From Musa acuminata AAA Group (taxonomy: Eukaryota > Streptophyta > Magnoliopsida > Zingiberales > Musaceae), in NCBI RefSeq assembly GCF_036884655.1, contig NC_088359.1:18914501-18978500 (forward strand): a stretch of DNA of 64,000 nucleotides, in the 5' to 3' direction. This document shows, one piece after another, positions 44,651-55,042 of the stretch. Both the position numbers and the translations under genes were made by a program. Every line of letters starts with the position of its first letter. The stretch's first letter is position 1. The notes beneath the pieces are model-generated. The model searched no databases. It was not told the origin of the DNA and was given only the letters and a program-made list of their open reading frames with translations.

Positions 44651-44698
44651 TCATCATCAAAAAGGGGGAGATTGTTGAATCTCGGATTTTGATGATGA
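44651..44698 (+). promoter_or_regulatory. S3 terminal PPT with 12-bp inverted repeat
   Basis: TCATCATCAAAA (44651-44662) and TTTTGATGATGA (44687-44698) are exact reverse complements around the PPT (44659-44671) and the LTR start (44673). Imperfect pairing goes further out (CAATTGA with TCAATTG). Confidence 0.85.
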
Positions 44699-46364
44699 AG
44701 TCAATTGTCATTTGTTATCTAATCTATATGTTGAGATAAATGTGCAGGATTAACTACGATGAAAATAAGATATGCAGCAGGAGTTACGCCAGAGTTAAGA
44801 CAATGATCACGTTGGGAGTTCGAGATTTCGACGGAAGTTCGGACAGTCGTCGAAGGTTCTGCGGGAACAAATCCGAGAAGTCCATAAGCTTGCCAAAGAA
44901 GCTCGTCGGAACTCGCCAAGTGGATCGTCGCAAGTCCAGGAGTTTGCCGGAAGTCCGCAGGAGCATCACCGAGGGTTCATCGGATGATCGATGGAAGTTC
45001 GCCGGAAGCTCGCCAGAAGAAGCGATTGACGCACCAAAGCAAGTTGCAGTAAATATCTTAGGAAAAATCGTAGTTAGCACAATGATTAAGTTGGAAATGG
45101 GAGGTGATCCCATTAACTTAATCTTGGGGCAATTGGGCACCTAAAAAAACCCAAATTGGGCCGAATGGATTAACCCATTCGGACCCTGATTTCTGCCAGG
45201 CGGTTCAACCGCCTCAGTCAGGCGGTGGCACCGCCTGAGCTCAGTCTTCGAGCTCTGGCAGGAGGTGCAACCGCCCCTGACAGAGGCGGCACCGCCTGGG
45301 CTCGGTCTCCGAGCTCTAGCTGAGTGGTGCAACTGCCCTAGTCAAGCGGTGGTACCGCTTGAGCTCGGTCTTCAAGCTCTGGCAGGAGGTGCAACCACCC
45401 CTGATAGAGGTGGCACCGCCCAGAGGCTCAGTCTTCGAGCTCTGCCAGGCTATGCAACCGCCCTAGTCAGGCGGTGCAACCGCCAGATCCCGGAATTCCG
45501 GGAATTGACAGCTTTGAGCTCCAAATTCAAACTGGGTTGGGGCCTATAAATACCCCACTCATTCAGCACTAAAAGGCAACATACATACACCGAAATCCTG
45601 ATCTTATTCTGTGATTCTGAGAGCTCAAAATTGTTGTAAAGGCCAAAAGTTCTTCTCCCTCTTTTCTTCCAAGTTCTGATCTTTAAAGAGAGGAGAGAAA
45701 ATTTTGTAAGGGTTGTCTCCTAAGCCCGTCAAAAGGAGTGAAACTGCAAAAGGGTGGTTGGCCTTCGCCTATTGAAGGAAGGCCTCTAGTTGACGTCGGT
45801 GACCTCGTCGGTGGAGGAAGCCAAAAGTGGAGTAGGTCAAGATTGACCGAACCACACTAAATCTTGGTTTGTATTTACTTTGAGCATCTTATCCTTAATA
45901 CAAATCTCCTCAAAAGCTTATTGCTTTCTGCGCATATACGATCGGGTTTCAAGGTTTGCACATTCCAAATCGACGTTTAAACGTAAATCAGTTTTATCGT
46001 ACGATCATCATATTTCAGTTTGCATTTACGTTTTGATTTCTATCATAACTGCAAACTGCCTTTATATCCTTGCTTTAACTGCATCTCGCTTAATCAAGTG
46101 ATTTACGAATCAGCATTTAGACGTAAATCAATTTTTTCGTACGAATATCATATTTCAGTTTGCGCCTACTATCTAATTTGAACCATAACTGCAAACTGCA
46201 CTTATATCTTTGCTGCATCTCGCTTAATCAAAAGTAAAAGTGATTTACGAATCGGCTTTCCTACCGAAATCACTTTTATCGAACGAACGTGATTTTTATC
46301 GTAGAAGGTTTTTCGCTGCACTAATTCACCCCCCCCCCACCTCTTAGTGCTCTTGATCCTAACA
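44673..46364 (+). repeat. S3 3' LTR
   Basis: 1692 bp, closely like the 5' LTR, with boxes at 45198-45483, TATAAATA at 45545-45552 and the 141-bp repeats. The C run near the end has 10 C against 16 in the 5' LTR. Scattered differences show that the copy is not brand new. Confidence 0.92.
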
Positions 46365-49300
46365 CGAAAGAGAATAATGTATTCATGAAATCCGATTGAA
46401 ACTAAAAATTTAATTTAACACTTTCATACAATCGAACAAGACTATACAATCATGAAGACATGCTCATTGTTATGGAAATTTTTGTATTAATTTCCAACAT
46501 GTTATTTTAGGCATGTAATGGAAATTAAGTGATTTGATCATTCATCAATAAAGTCCGAATAATTTTAACAAGTTTATGCATTCGGACACATCAACATTCC
46601 TAATTCTCTTCTTATGAAATCAAATTGTTCTTCACTTAGAGGTTTTGTAAAAATATCAGCTAGTTGATGCTTAGTATCTATGAACTCTATAATTACATCA
46701 TGATTAGTAACATGATCTCGTATAAAGTGATGTCTAATATCAATATGTTTTGTTCTTGAGTGTTGAATGGGACTCTTTGTTAAACATATTGCACTCGTGT
46801 TATCACATTTAATGGGAATGTTTTTAAGATAGACTTTATATTATAATCTTCTAAGGTGTTTTTCATCCACACAACTTGTGCACAGCATGCACTAGCTGCA
46901 ATATATTCAGCTTTAGTTGTTGATAGAGCAACCGAGTTTTATTTCTTAGATGACCAGGAAACAAGGGAATGTCCCACAAATTGACATGTTCCTGATGTGC
47001 TTTTTCTTTCTAGTCTACACTCAACAAAATCTGCATCAGCATAAGCAATTAACTCAAAATTTTCAGATTTTAGATACCATAATCCTAGATTTGTGGTACC
47101 TTTAAGATATCTAAGTATTCTTTTAACCGCTTTAAGATGAGATATCTTAGGGTTCGATTGAAACCTAGCACAAAGTCCTACACTGAACATGATATCTGGT
47201 CTAGTTGCAGTGAGATAAAGTAAACTTCCTATCATACCCCTATAAGTTTTTTTATCAAAGCTTTCTCCACTCTCATCAACTTCTAACTTAGTTGAGGTGC
47301 TCATAGCGGTGTTATTAGCCTTTGAGTTATCCATATTAAATCTTTTCAGTAGGTCTAAAGCATATTTAGTTTGACTAATAAAGATGTCATTGCTTAGTTG
47401 CTTAATTTGTAAGCCTAAGAAAAACGTTAATTCTCCCATCAAACTCATTTCAAATTCGAGACTCATGGTTTTAGCAAAAGATTCACAAAAAGATTTATTC
47501 GTAGAACCGAAGATAATATCATCAACATAAATCTGAACAATGAGAAAATTATTTTCAAAATTCTTGATAAACAATGTAGTATCGACCTTGCCTTTTGTGA
47601 AATTATTTTCAATAAGAAAAGTGCTTAGTCTGTCATACCAAGCCCTTGGAGCTTGTTTTAAACCATAGAGAGCTTTAGTTAATTTAAATACATAATTAGG
47701 GAGGCTATTATTTTCAAATCCAGGAGGCCGTTCAACATAAACTTCTTCAGAAATAAAGCCATTAAGAAAAGTGCTTTTAACATCCATTTGAAACAACTTA
47801 AAATTATTATTGCTAGCATAGGCAAGGAGCATCCTTATGGCTTCAAATTTAGCCACAGGAGCGAAGATTTCTTCGTAATTGATACCTTCTTCTTGGTTGA
47901 AACCTTTGGCCACTAATCTAGCCTTGTTTCTCACCACGATACCATATTCATCTTGCTTGTTTCTAAAGACCCATTTAGTACCAATAACTAAATGGTCATT
48001 TGTCCTAGGAACAAGCTTCCACACCTCATTTCTCTCAAATTGATTTAACTCATCTTGCATTGCGATAATCCATGAATCATCTTTCATGGCTTGGTCAATA
48101 CATTTAAGTTCAATTTGGGAGAGAAAAGCGGCGTTGGCACAAAAATTTTTAAGAGATGAACGTGTTTGAACCCCCTTAGATGTGTCTCCTAGTTTTAGCT
48201 CTTTAGGATAAGCATCTATATACTTCCAATCCTTGGGTAAGGATGTTTCGGAAGTAGATGCATCCAAGTTGCTAGTTGGAGAAGGGGTTTCATTTAAATT
48301 CAAAGAATCGAAATTAATATCATCATCAAAGTCATTTTTCTTGATTTCGAAAATCTCATTGAAAATAACATGAATGGATTCTTCTATAATTAAAGTCCTT
48401 TTATTGAAGATACGAAAAGCTTTAGAAACCGAAGAATAACCAAGAAAAACTCCTTCATCGGATTTAGCATCAAATTTTCCTAAGGCATCTTTTTCATTCA
48501 AGATAAAACACTTACACCCAAAAACTTTAAAATATAAAACATTGGGTTTTTTATTGTTCCACAACTCATAGGGAGTTTTGGTGAGTAAGGGTCTTACTAA
48601 AACTCTATTCAGAATATAGCATGTAGTGTTTACAGCTTCGGCCCAAAAATATTTGTGTAGGCTATGTTCATTCAACATGGTTCTTGTCATTTCTTGTAAA
48701 TTTCTATTCTTTCTTTCTACTACTCCATTTTGTTGAGGATTTCTTGGAGTAGAGAAGTTGTGGTTGTATCCATTAGATTCACAAAATTCTTGGAAATCAC
48801 AGTTTTGAAATTCACCACCGTGATCACTTCGAATTGATGAAATCATAAAACCCTTTTCATTTTGAACAAGTTTGCAAAACTTGGTGAAATATCTAAAGCA
48901 TTCATTTTTGTGTTTCAAAAAATAAGTTCATGTGTATCTACTATAGTCATCTACAATGACGAAGGCGTATTTGCTACCTCCTAGGCTTGATGTAGAGATT
49001 GGTCCGAACAAGTCCATATGGATCAATTGTAAGGGCCTAGATGTGCTTATTTGATTCATAAATTTGAAACTACTCTTAATTTGTTTTCCTAATTGACAAG
49101 CATCACACACATTATCTTTGATGAACTTGATGTGAGGAATTCCTCGTACAAGTTCTTTGGATGATATTTGAGTGATTAGTTTCATGCTAGCATGACCTAA
49201 TCTCCTATGCCAAAGCTAAGCATCCTCATTCAAAACTGAGAAACATACTTCATTGCATAGATCATTGATGTTAATGGTGTATACGTTATTCTGTTTTAAT

Positions 49301-49430
49301 GCAATCATAGATGTGTGTTTGTGTGGTTTTTCAATGATGCAAGCATTAGATTCAAATTTGACGATATATCCTTTATCACATAATTGACTAATATTCAAGA
49401 GGTTATATTTTAAACCATCAACTAACAAAA
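46365..49430 (-). pseudogene. S2 pol: integrase, reverse transcriptase, RNase H (mostly open)
   Basis: The longest copia pol in the window. On the minus strand, from right to left: the GAG-pre-integrase region and zinc-finger cysteines (NVCDACQLGKQIKSSF, about 49085-49130), integrase core (MDLFGPI; SDHGGEF at about 48808-48825; NGVVERKNR), RT (MQDELNQFERNEVWKLV; QMDVKSTFLNG; YGLKQAPRAWYDRL; YVDD at 47518-47529) and RNase H (YADADF; SWSSKK at 46939). A TAA replaces CAA at 46936-46938, after which the frame continues to LADI.TKPLSEEQF at about 46600. Stops also lie near 49215 and 48920. The key catalytic residues of integrase and RT look intact. It would have supplied the enzymes for S1, S3 and S4 type elements. 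Confidence 0.9.
46939..48918 (-). CDS. S2 integrase-RT-RNase H open frame (659 codons)
   Basis: The uninterrupted centre of S2 pol. In protein order: integrase core (residues about 25-190, SDHGGEF and NGVVERKNR), a linker with acidic and serine-rich sequence (195-260), the RVT_2 reverse transcriptase (about 275-520, with YVDD) and the first part of RNase H (about 600-659). Its first Met is not the natural start, because the frame upstream (to 49185) belongs to the same polyprotein and only a stop divides them. Confidence 0.88.
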   Translation of the reverse strand: MKHKNECFRYFTKFCKLVQNEKGFMISSIRSDHGGEFQNCDFQEFCESNGYNHNFSTPRNPQQNGVVERKNRNLQEMTRTMLNEHSLHKYFWAEAVNTTCYILNRVLVRPLLTKTPYELWNNKKPNVLYFKVFGCKCFILNEKDALGKFDAKSDEGVFLGYSSVSKAFRIFNKRTLIIEESIHVIFNEIFEIKKNDFDDDINFDSLNLNETPSPTSNLDASTSETSLPKDWKYIDAYPKELKLGDTSKGVQTRSSLKNFCANAAFLSQIELKCIDQAMKDDSWIIAMQDELNQFERNEVWKLVPRTNDHLVIGTKWVFRNKQDEYGIVVRNKARLVAKGFNQEEGINYEEIFAPVAKFEAIRMLLAYASNNNFKLFQMDVKSTFLNGFISEEVYVERPPGFENNSLPNYVFKLTKALYGLKQAPRAWYDRLSTFLIENNFTKGKVDTTLFIKNFENNFLIVQIYVDDIIFGSTNKSFCESFAKTMSLEFEMSLMGELTFFLGLQIKQLSNDIFISQTKYALDLLKRFNMDNSKANNTAMSTSTKLEVDESGESFDKKTYRGMIGSLLYLTATRPDIMFSVGLCARFQSNPKISHLKAVKRILRYLKGTTNLGLWYLKSENFELIAYADADFVECRLERKSTSGTCQFVGHSLVSWSSKK

Positions 49431-50388
49431 CATCTTCAATAAAGAAGTTGGATTTGTTACCTATGGTTCATTTGCCAATGATTTTACCCTTGTTGTTGTC
49501 TCCGAAGGTGACAGCCTTCATCTATGCTAGTGAGCTTAGAGAATTGAGATGGATCTCCGGTCATATGCCTTGAGCATCCACTATCAATGTACCATCTCTG
49601 GCTCCTAGCTTGTGATGGTGTATGTCTCTACAAGAAAAGATAATTTTTAGGTACCCATTTATTTTTAGGTGCCTCAAAAACTGATCTACATTGTTTTTCA
49701 TGTTGCATAGAGTTTATCATGGTTCCTTTAGGAACCCAAATTAATTTATTCGGACTATTTTCTTGAATGCACAATAATGCGTTTTGTGTCCATGTTTGCA
49801 ACAAAAGTTGGATTTGCTTTGGTGTTGAACATGTAGGATAGGGCCTTTTATGAAGGTGGTTGGATTTTGGTGAGGATTTCTCACAAATTCGATTCCACTT
49901 CTTTTGGGAACGTGACCCTTGTTTGTAAGGATCATGTTCAAAGACTTGCTACCAACCTCTAATTTCTTCAAGGTGTCCTTAAGTAGCAAGTTTTTCTTTT
50001 TTATAGTTTCTAGATCATGGCATTTTATACAAGAACCTAAACTATCATGATATTCAGTTTTTAACTTATCGAAATTACAAGTAAGACTATCATGCTCCTT
50101 TTTTAGTAATTTATATTTTCTACTAATAATCTTACAATCATCAAATAAGTCATCGAAGGCATTTAATCACTCATCAAATGATAAATCTGCATCAATTAAA
50201 TCTGTTACCTCCTCTCCGATGGCCATTAAGGCGTAATGAGCAACTTGCTTGGGGTTGGACTCCTCTTCTTCGGACGCGCTCGAGTCATCCAATGTTGCTT
50301 TGAGCGCCTTCTTCTTTGATGTTCTCTTCTTGGCTTAGGGACAATCACTTTTGTAGTGTCCCGGCTTTTTGCACTCATAGTAAATAAC
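49431..50388 (-). pseudogene. S2 gag 3' part and aspartic protease
   Basis: On the minus strand the protease active site DSGCSRHMTG lies at about 49556-49585, preceded by RSQRWYI. Upstream are the end of gag with the second knuckle (FCCKHGHKTHYC, about 49765-49805), the coiled segment (KYKLLKKEHDSL, about 50080-50130), a Lys/Ser/Glu-rich stretch and the first knuckle (CKKPGHYKSDC, about 50340-50375). The sequence is cut at 50388 by S4, so the N-terminal gag of S2 lies outside the window. Confidence 0.85.
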
Positions 50389-51444
50389 TGTTGAATCTCG
50401 GATTTTGATGATGAAGTCAATTGTCATTTGTTATCTAATCTATATGTTGAGATAAGTGTGCAGGTTTAACTACGATGAAAATAAGATATGCAGCTGGAGT
50501 TGCACCGGAATCAAGACAATGATCACGTTGGAAGTTCGAGAGTTCGACGGAAGTTCGGACAATCGTCGGAGGTTCTGCGAGAACAAATCCGAGAAGTCCA
50601 TGAGCTTACCAAAGAAGCTCGTCGGAACTCGCCAAGTGGATCGTCGCAAGTCCAAGAGTTTGCCGGAAGACCGCAGGAGCATCACCGAGGGTTCATCGGA
50701 TGATCGACGGAAGTTCGCCGGAAGCTCACCGGAAGAAGCGATTGACGCACCGGAGCAAGTTGCAGTAAATGTCTTAGGAAATATTGTAGTTAGCACAATG
50801 ATTAAGTTGGAAATGGGAGGTGATCACATTAACTTAATCTTGGGGCAATTGGGCCCCTGAAAAACCCAAATTGGGCCGAATGGATCAACCCATTCGGACC
50901 CTGATTTCTGCCAGGCGATTGAACCGCCTCAGTCAGGCGGTGGCACCGCCTGAGCTCGGTCTTCGAGCTATAGAAGGAGGTGCAACCGCCTCAGTCAAGC
51001 GGTGGCACTGCCTGAGCTTGGTCTTCGAGCTCTGGCAGGAGGTGCAACCGCCCTTGATAGGAGGTGGCACCGCCCAGAGGCTCAGTCTTCGAGCTCTGCC
51101 AGGCGGTGCAATTGCCTTAGTTAGGAGGTGCAACCGCCATATCCCGGAATTCCAAGAATTGACAGTTTTGAGCTCGAAATTCAAACTGGGTTGGGTCTAT
51201 AAATACCCCACCCTTTCAGCACTGAAAGAACACCAAAAACACACCGAAATCCTGATCTTATTCTGTGATTTTTAGAGCTCAAAATTATTGTAAAGGCCAA
51301 AAGTTCTTCTCCCTCTTTTCTTCCAAGTTCTGATCTTTAAAGATAGGAGAGAAAATTCTGTAAAGGTTGTCTCCTAAGCCCGTCAAAAGGAGTGAAACTG
51401 TAAAAGGGTGGTTGGCCTTCGCCTATTGAAGGAAGGCCTCTAGT
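50389..51444 (+). repeat. S4 5' LTR, first part
   Basis: It starts TGTTGAATCTCGG and matches S3 closely. The box cluster is at 50911-51138 and TATAAATA at 51198-51205. Gypsy C entered after CTAGT (51440-51444). Confidence 0.9.
50911..51205 (+). promoter_or_regulatory. S4 LTR promoter: CGG-CCG boxes and TATA box
   Basis: Six to seven boxes, among them GGCGGTGGCACCGCC at 50937-50951, then TATAAATA at 51198. Gypsy C entered 235 bp downstream of the TATA box, so any transcript from this LTR would run into gypsy C. Confidence 0.75.
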
Positions 51445-54023
51445 TGTAACACCCCTCATTTCCGAATGTTCGTATAAATTTTTGGTGATAATATAAGCAT
51501 TTATTTTAATTGACAAAAGAAATAGAGTATGAATCAGAGGTAACTTATTTTTAAGATTTGGGAGATCTGTTCAAAAAAAAAAAGAGAAAAGAAAGAATCT
51601 GAGGACCTATATGTAAACCCTAAGGACCTAATCGTGAATATGATAAAAACAAGGACTAAACTGCAAAATGCACCAAACTTCGTTGTTAAGGAAGCAGAGG
51701 AGGCAGCTCGTGGGTGATCAGGGAAAGAAAGAAAGAAAGAAGAAGAAGATGAAGAAGAAGAAGAAGAAGAAGAAGAAGAAGAAGAGAAAGAAAATTGGGG
51801 CTTTTAGGGTTCTTGCTTTAATCTTGTCATTTCGGGTCAAAATTTCCAAAGGCAAGTGTTCTAACCCCATCCTACAGAAGTATTAGACTCTGTTTTTATG
51901 TTGATTCAAAATAAATTGGAAGATTTCTATTTAGAAACTGATATGTCTCTCCTTGGACATAAAACCATGGATTCTGAAAGTTTTTCGGTAAACTGATCAC
52001 TAAGCACTGTTTCAGCTATAAGTTTTAGTACAGAATGAGAATTTAGGCAGGAACTATTTTTGTTTGAAATTAGACTCGTATGTATTTCTTTTAACACCGA
52101 TTTTGTAGATTTTGGACACCGAATACTTACCCAAAAATTTGTTTCAAAAGAGCCTATAGACGCTGTAAAACAGAGTTCAAGATTTCTGACCTTTCGATAC
52201 TAAAATGCCTATAACTCCCTGTTGAAAATTCTGAATTGTACCAAACTGATTTTATTTGAAACTAGACTTGAAATTCTCTCTTTTGACATATAGTTTGAAA
52301 ATTTTGGAGTTCAATTGCCCACCCTATCGTCTGTTGATTCCGACCCTATAAATTCTGCAAAACAGTGATTGTGATTTTGACCTTGTGTTACCAAATCAGA
52401 GGTAACTCTGTGTTGGGAGCCCTGTTTCATATGAAATCTGTTCTATCATAATATAGATTGATATATGATTCGACCATAGCCTTCTTATGGGTATTGGAGC
52501 ATAATTGTTATTCTGAAATAATTGTTTGATGTGCCATTGGAATTCTGTCCGAAATCGAGCTTTGGTCGATTTCGCGTATTCTGTTCCATTTCCTTTGGAT
52601 ACTTGAATTCGCCTAATCTTCTTATTGGAATTGAGTTGATTATGATTGCTTGGAATCCTTGTATACTCTTGCTTTCATTTCCTTCCTAAAATGAATACTT
52701 TTGTGAGAGATTTGTTCCTTGCATCACATTGCTTTTGAAAAGGCACATGTACGTTTGGTTGTTCCGCGTGTGCTTCCGTTATATGCTACTTATTGTTGAA
52801 ACTGCCTTCTTGTACTCTGGTGTGTGGGATTGTCTGGACCTTTGTGGGGTCCCGCTTTGTGGGATATTCTGGTATGCGCTTATTTGCCCGCTTTGTGGGG
52901 TCCCGCTTTGTGGGATATTGCTTAGAGCCTGCGATGCTCTGCCGGCCCCCTTTGACTTCAACTAGACGTGGGTGGATGGAGCTCCCAGACGTGGGAGACT
53001 TTTGTCAGGTGGTCATTCAGAAATGGATGAATCACATTCTGACTGAGATCCCACTACACCCTCTATATGTTTGATATGACATCCAGAGTTTTGGTGAGTT
53101 ATTTCTGTTCGTGCTCTGGATAAGTATGAAATGATTGCAACGTCAAGGACGACGTTTGAGCTTCTGTACGACATATGAGTTTGATATGCTCTGAAATGCT
53201 TCATTCACTGTTGATTTTGCTTCGTAATGTTCCATATGTCGTTGATGTGTTTTGGAACATTTCATATGCCATTGATAAGCTCCGATATGTTTCCTTTGTT
53301 TCTGATATGCTCCAATTACTCTATGCCCCATCTGTCAGGAACCAAATATGTATGATTAAAAAGGACAATTATGATTCTGCTCCTAATGATATTATGTATA
53401 CGAAATCGTATATTCTGCTTTGTGTTTGAAACTACATCTCTTTGGAAATTGTACTATTTTGATATGGATATGTTAGTCACTTGCTGAGCTCTTTATGCTC
53501 ACCCCATTTGTTGATAAATTTTTCAGGATAGCGTATCGCTTGCTTAAATGTTAAGAATGGGCTAAGGCAGTGGAAAGTTTAGAAGACGTTGGGCAGAACT
53601 TTTGTTAGCATATATGTAGTTGTGTATAAGCTACCTGGCATCTAATGAAATGTGACTATGAATCTAAACCTGTGGATTTTGTGTAAGTTAAAGGATCCCT
53701 CATGTATAGGGTTTTGGAATGTTAAATTAAATTCGTGTAATGATATGAACTTATGGTAAATCGATGATTGTGGTGACTGCATAGATTTCCCCACTTGTGG
53801 ATTTATATTGTGGTTTTTATTTTGATGAGTTGAGTTCAGATTGTATAAATTATCGAGTGATGTGTGCTATGTTTATGAATTGCACAGGGTTATGAATTGG
53901 TAGATTATAGAAGTGAAATTTTTGATCCGAATGTTTTCTTAGTGACCTCAAATGTGTGTTTGGATCCTGGGTTTGTTGTGACGAAAAATTTTAAATATCA
54001 TGGATATTTTTAGGGGCGTGACA
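51445..54023 (+). repeat. Gypsy C 5' LTR
   Basis: 2579 bp, TGTAACACCCC to GGGGCGTGACA. It contains a GAA microsatellite at about 51739-51784, a short relative of the 30-bp array (53180-53320), and a local duplication of CTTTGTGGGGTCCCGCTTTG near 52850-52920 that is absent from the 3' LTR. It lacks about 30 bp (near 51676) that the 3' LTR has at 58395-58426. Confidence 0.92.
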
Positions 54024-54027
54024 GAGG

Positions 54028-54039
54028 TGGTATCAGAGC
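54028..54039 (+). other. Gypsy C primer binding site (Met tRNA type)
   Basis: TGGTATCAGAGC, 4 bp after the 5' LTR (spacer GAGG). Confidence 0.9.
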
Positions 54040-54142
54040 ATGATTTGAGAATCACTAAGAATATTATCTTTATTTGAGGTTTATTGACTGTCATTAGAGA
54101 TTGATCAAAGAAAATGTTCTTTTGATGTTTTAGGAAGCAAGG

Positions 54143-55042
54143 ATGACGAGATCATCTGGTTCTCCTGTTGCATCTACTGCTGATCAATTGAGTGATATTA
54201 TGCCGACTTTGGAGACTATGGCACAAGTGATGCAACAACAACAGAGCATATTCTATTTCTTATTGAGTGGTATCACGCGTGAAAGGGGATTACGGCCAGC
54301 AATAAGAGGCCGAATGTCAGCTTTGAAATTACAAACATATGCTGATACGGTAGAAAGAGCTTTGAAAATTGAAAGAGACATGGAGGAAATTCAAGAAATC
54401 ATTGGCAAGAACAAAAGGGACAAATTTACTAGCAAAAGCAGGAGAGAAAATGAATATGAAGATAGTAACAAGAGGTTTAAGACATCTGGATTTGAGAAAA
54501 GGAAACCATTGGGGAGGACTCAGTTATGTGCAAAATGCGGATTAAATCATGAAACAAGTCGGTGTTTTCGGGTGACTGGAGCATGTTTTGGTTGTGGAAA
54601 GCTAGGTCATCAAATAAAAGATTGCCCACTGAACAGGAAAGGAGAGCCACTGTCTCCTAGACCCTCAGCCCATGCTAGAGTGTACGCTATCACTGAACAA
54701 GATTCTAGAGCTTCTAAATCAGTGGTGGAAGGTATTCTTCATGCTTCTAAAAGAAATGCAAAAGTTTTGTTTGATCCCGGCTCCAACTTATCGTTTGTTT
54801 CAAAATACTTTGCTTGTCACTTGGATATTCCATCTAAACCCCTAGATTATATGTTATATGTAACAACTGCTGTTGGAGATTCATTGGCAACAAACTTGGT
54901 CTACCCATCTTGTTTGATCTCTATTGGAGACCACGAATTCCTTGCTGATTTGATTCTCCTAGAGATCCTGGGCTTTGATATTATACTTGGCATGTTTTGG
55001 TTATCTTCTCATCATGCTAGTATTGATTGTTACAAAAAATAA
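54143..55042 (+). CDS. Gypsy C gag (capsid core deleted) fused to aspartic protease
   Basis: The ATG at 54143 opens 299 codons. The N-terminus ([20 protein letters not shown]) passes at residues about 33-55 straight to the end of the capsid region ([20 protein letters not shown]), so most of the Retrotrans_gag domain is missing. Two zinc knuckles follow, [13 protein letters not shown] and [14 protein letters not shown] (54528-54632). The protease is at about 190-295. Its catalytic word is LFDPG (codons 54773-54781), where family members have D-S/T-G, and the GMDWL word is GMFWL. Both changes should weaken or abolish the protease. The frame ends early at 55042, because an A run (55034-55040) has shifted it by one base from RT. 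Confidence 0.85.
   Translation: MTRSSGSPVASTADQLSDIMPTLETMAQVMQQQQSIFYFLLSGITRERGLRPAIRGRMSALKLQTYADTVERALKIERDMEEIQEIIGKNKRDKFTSKSRRENEYEDSNKRFKTSGFEKRKPLGRTQLCAKCGLNHETSRCFRVTGACFGCGKLGHQIKDCPLNRKGEPLSPRPSAHARVYAITEQDSRASKSVVEGILHASKRNAKVLFDPGSNLSFVSKYFACHLDIPSKPLDYMLYVTTAVGDSLATNLVYPSCLISIGDHEFLADLILLEILGFDIILGMFWLSSHHASIDCYKK

Larger units (their letters stand above)
33843..46364 (+). mobile_element. S3: sirevirus derivative with gag and an extra ORF but no pol
   Basis: A plus-strand element inserted into S2. The flanks are AGAAA (33838-33842) and CGAAA (46365-46369), a duplication with one mismatch. The order is 5' LTR (33843-35515), PBS, gag (35566-37148), spacer with CGG-CCG boxes (37149-38002), extra ORF (38003-43273, split by a solo gypsy LTR), a short pol tail (43541-43625), non-coding region with PPT copies, and 3' LTR (44673-46364). 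Protease, integrase and RT are absent. S4 has the same gag-to-spacer junction, so this design was mobile as such. Confidence 0.9.

Noticed and set aside
51668..51886. Lys-rich ORF resembling a nuclear localisation peptide
   Set aside because: It is the GAA microsatellite in the gypsy C 5' LTR. The 3' LTR counterpart (58431-58613) has a different length.
52729..53204. Cys/Gly-Leu repeat ORFs in the gypsy C 5' LTR
   Set aside because: They result from the local duplication and are absent from the 3' LTR, so they are not a gene.
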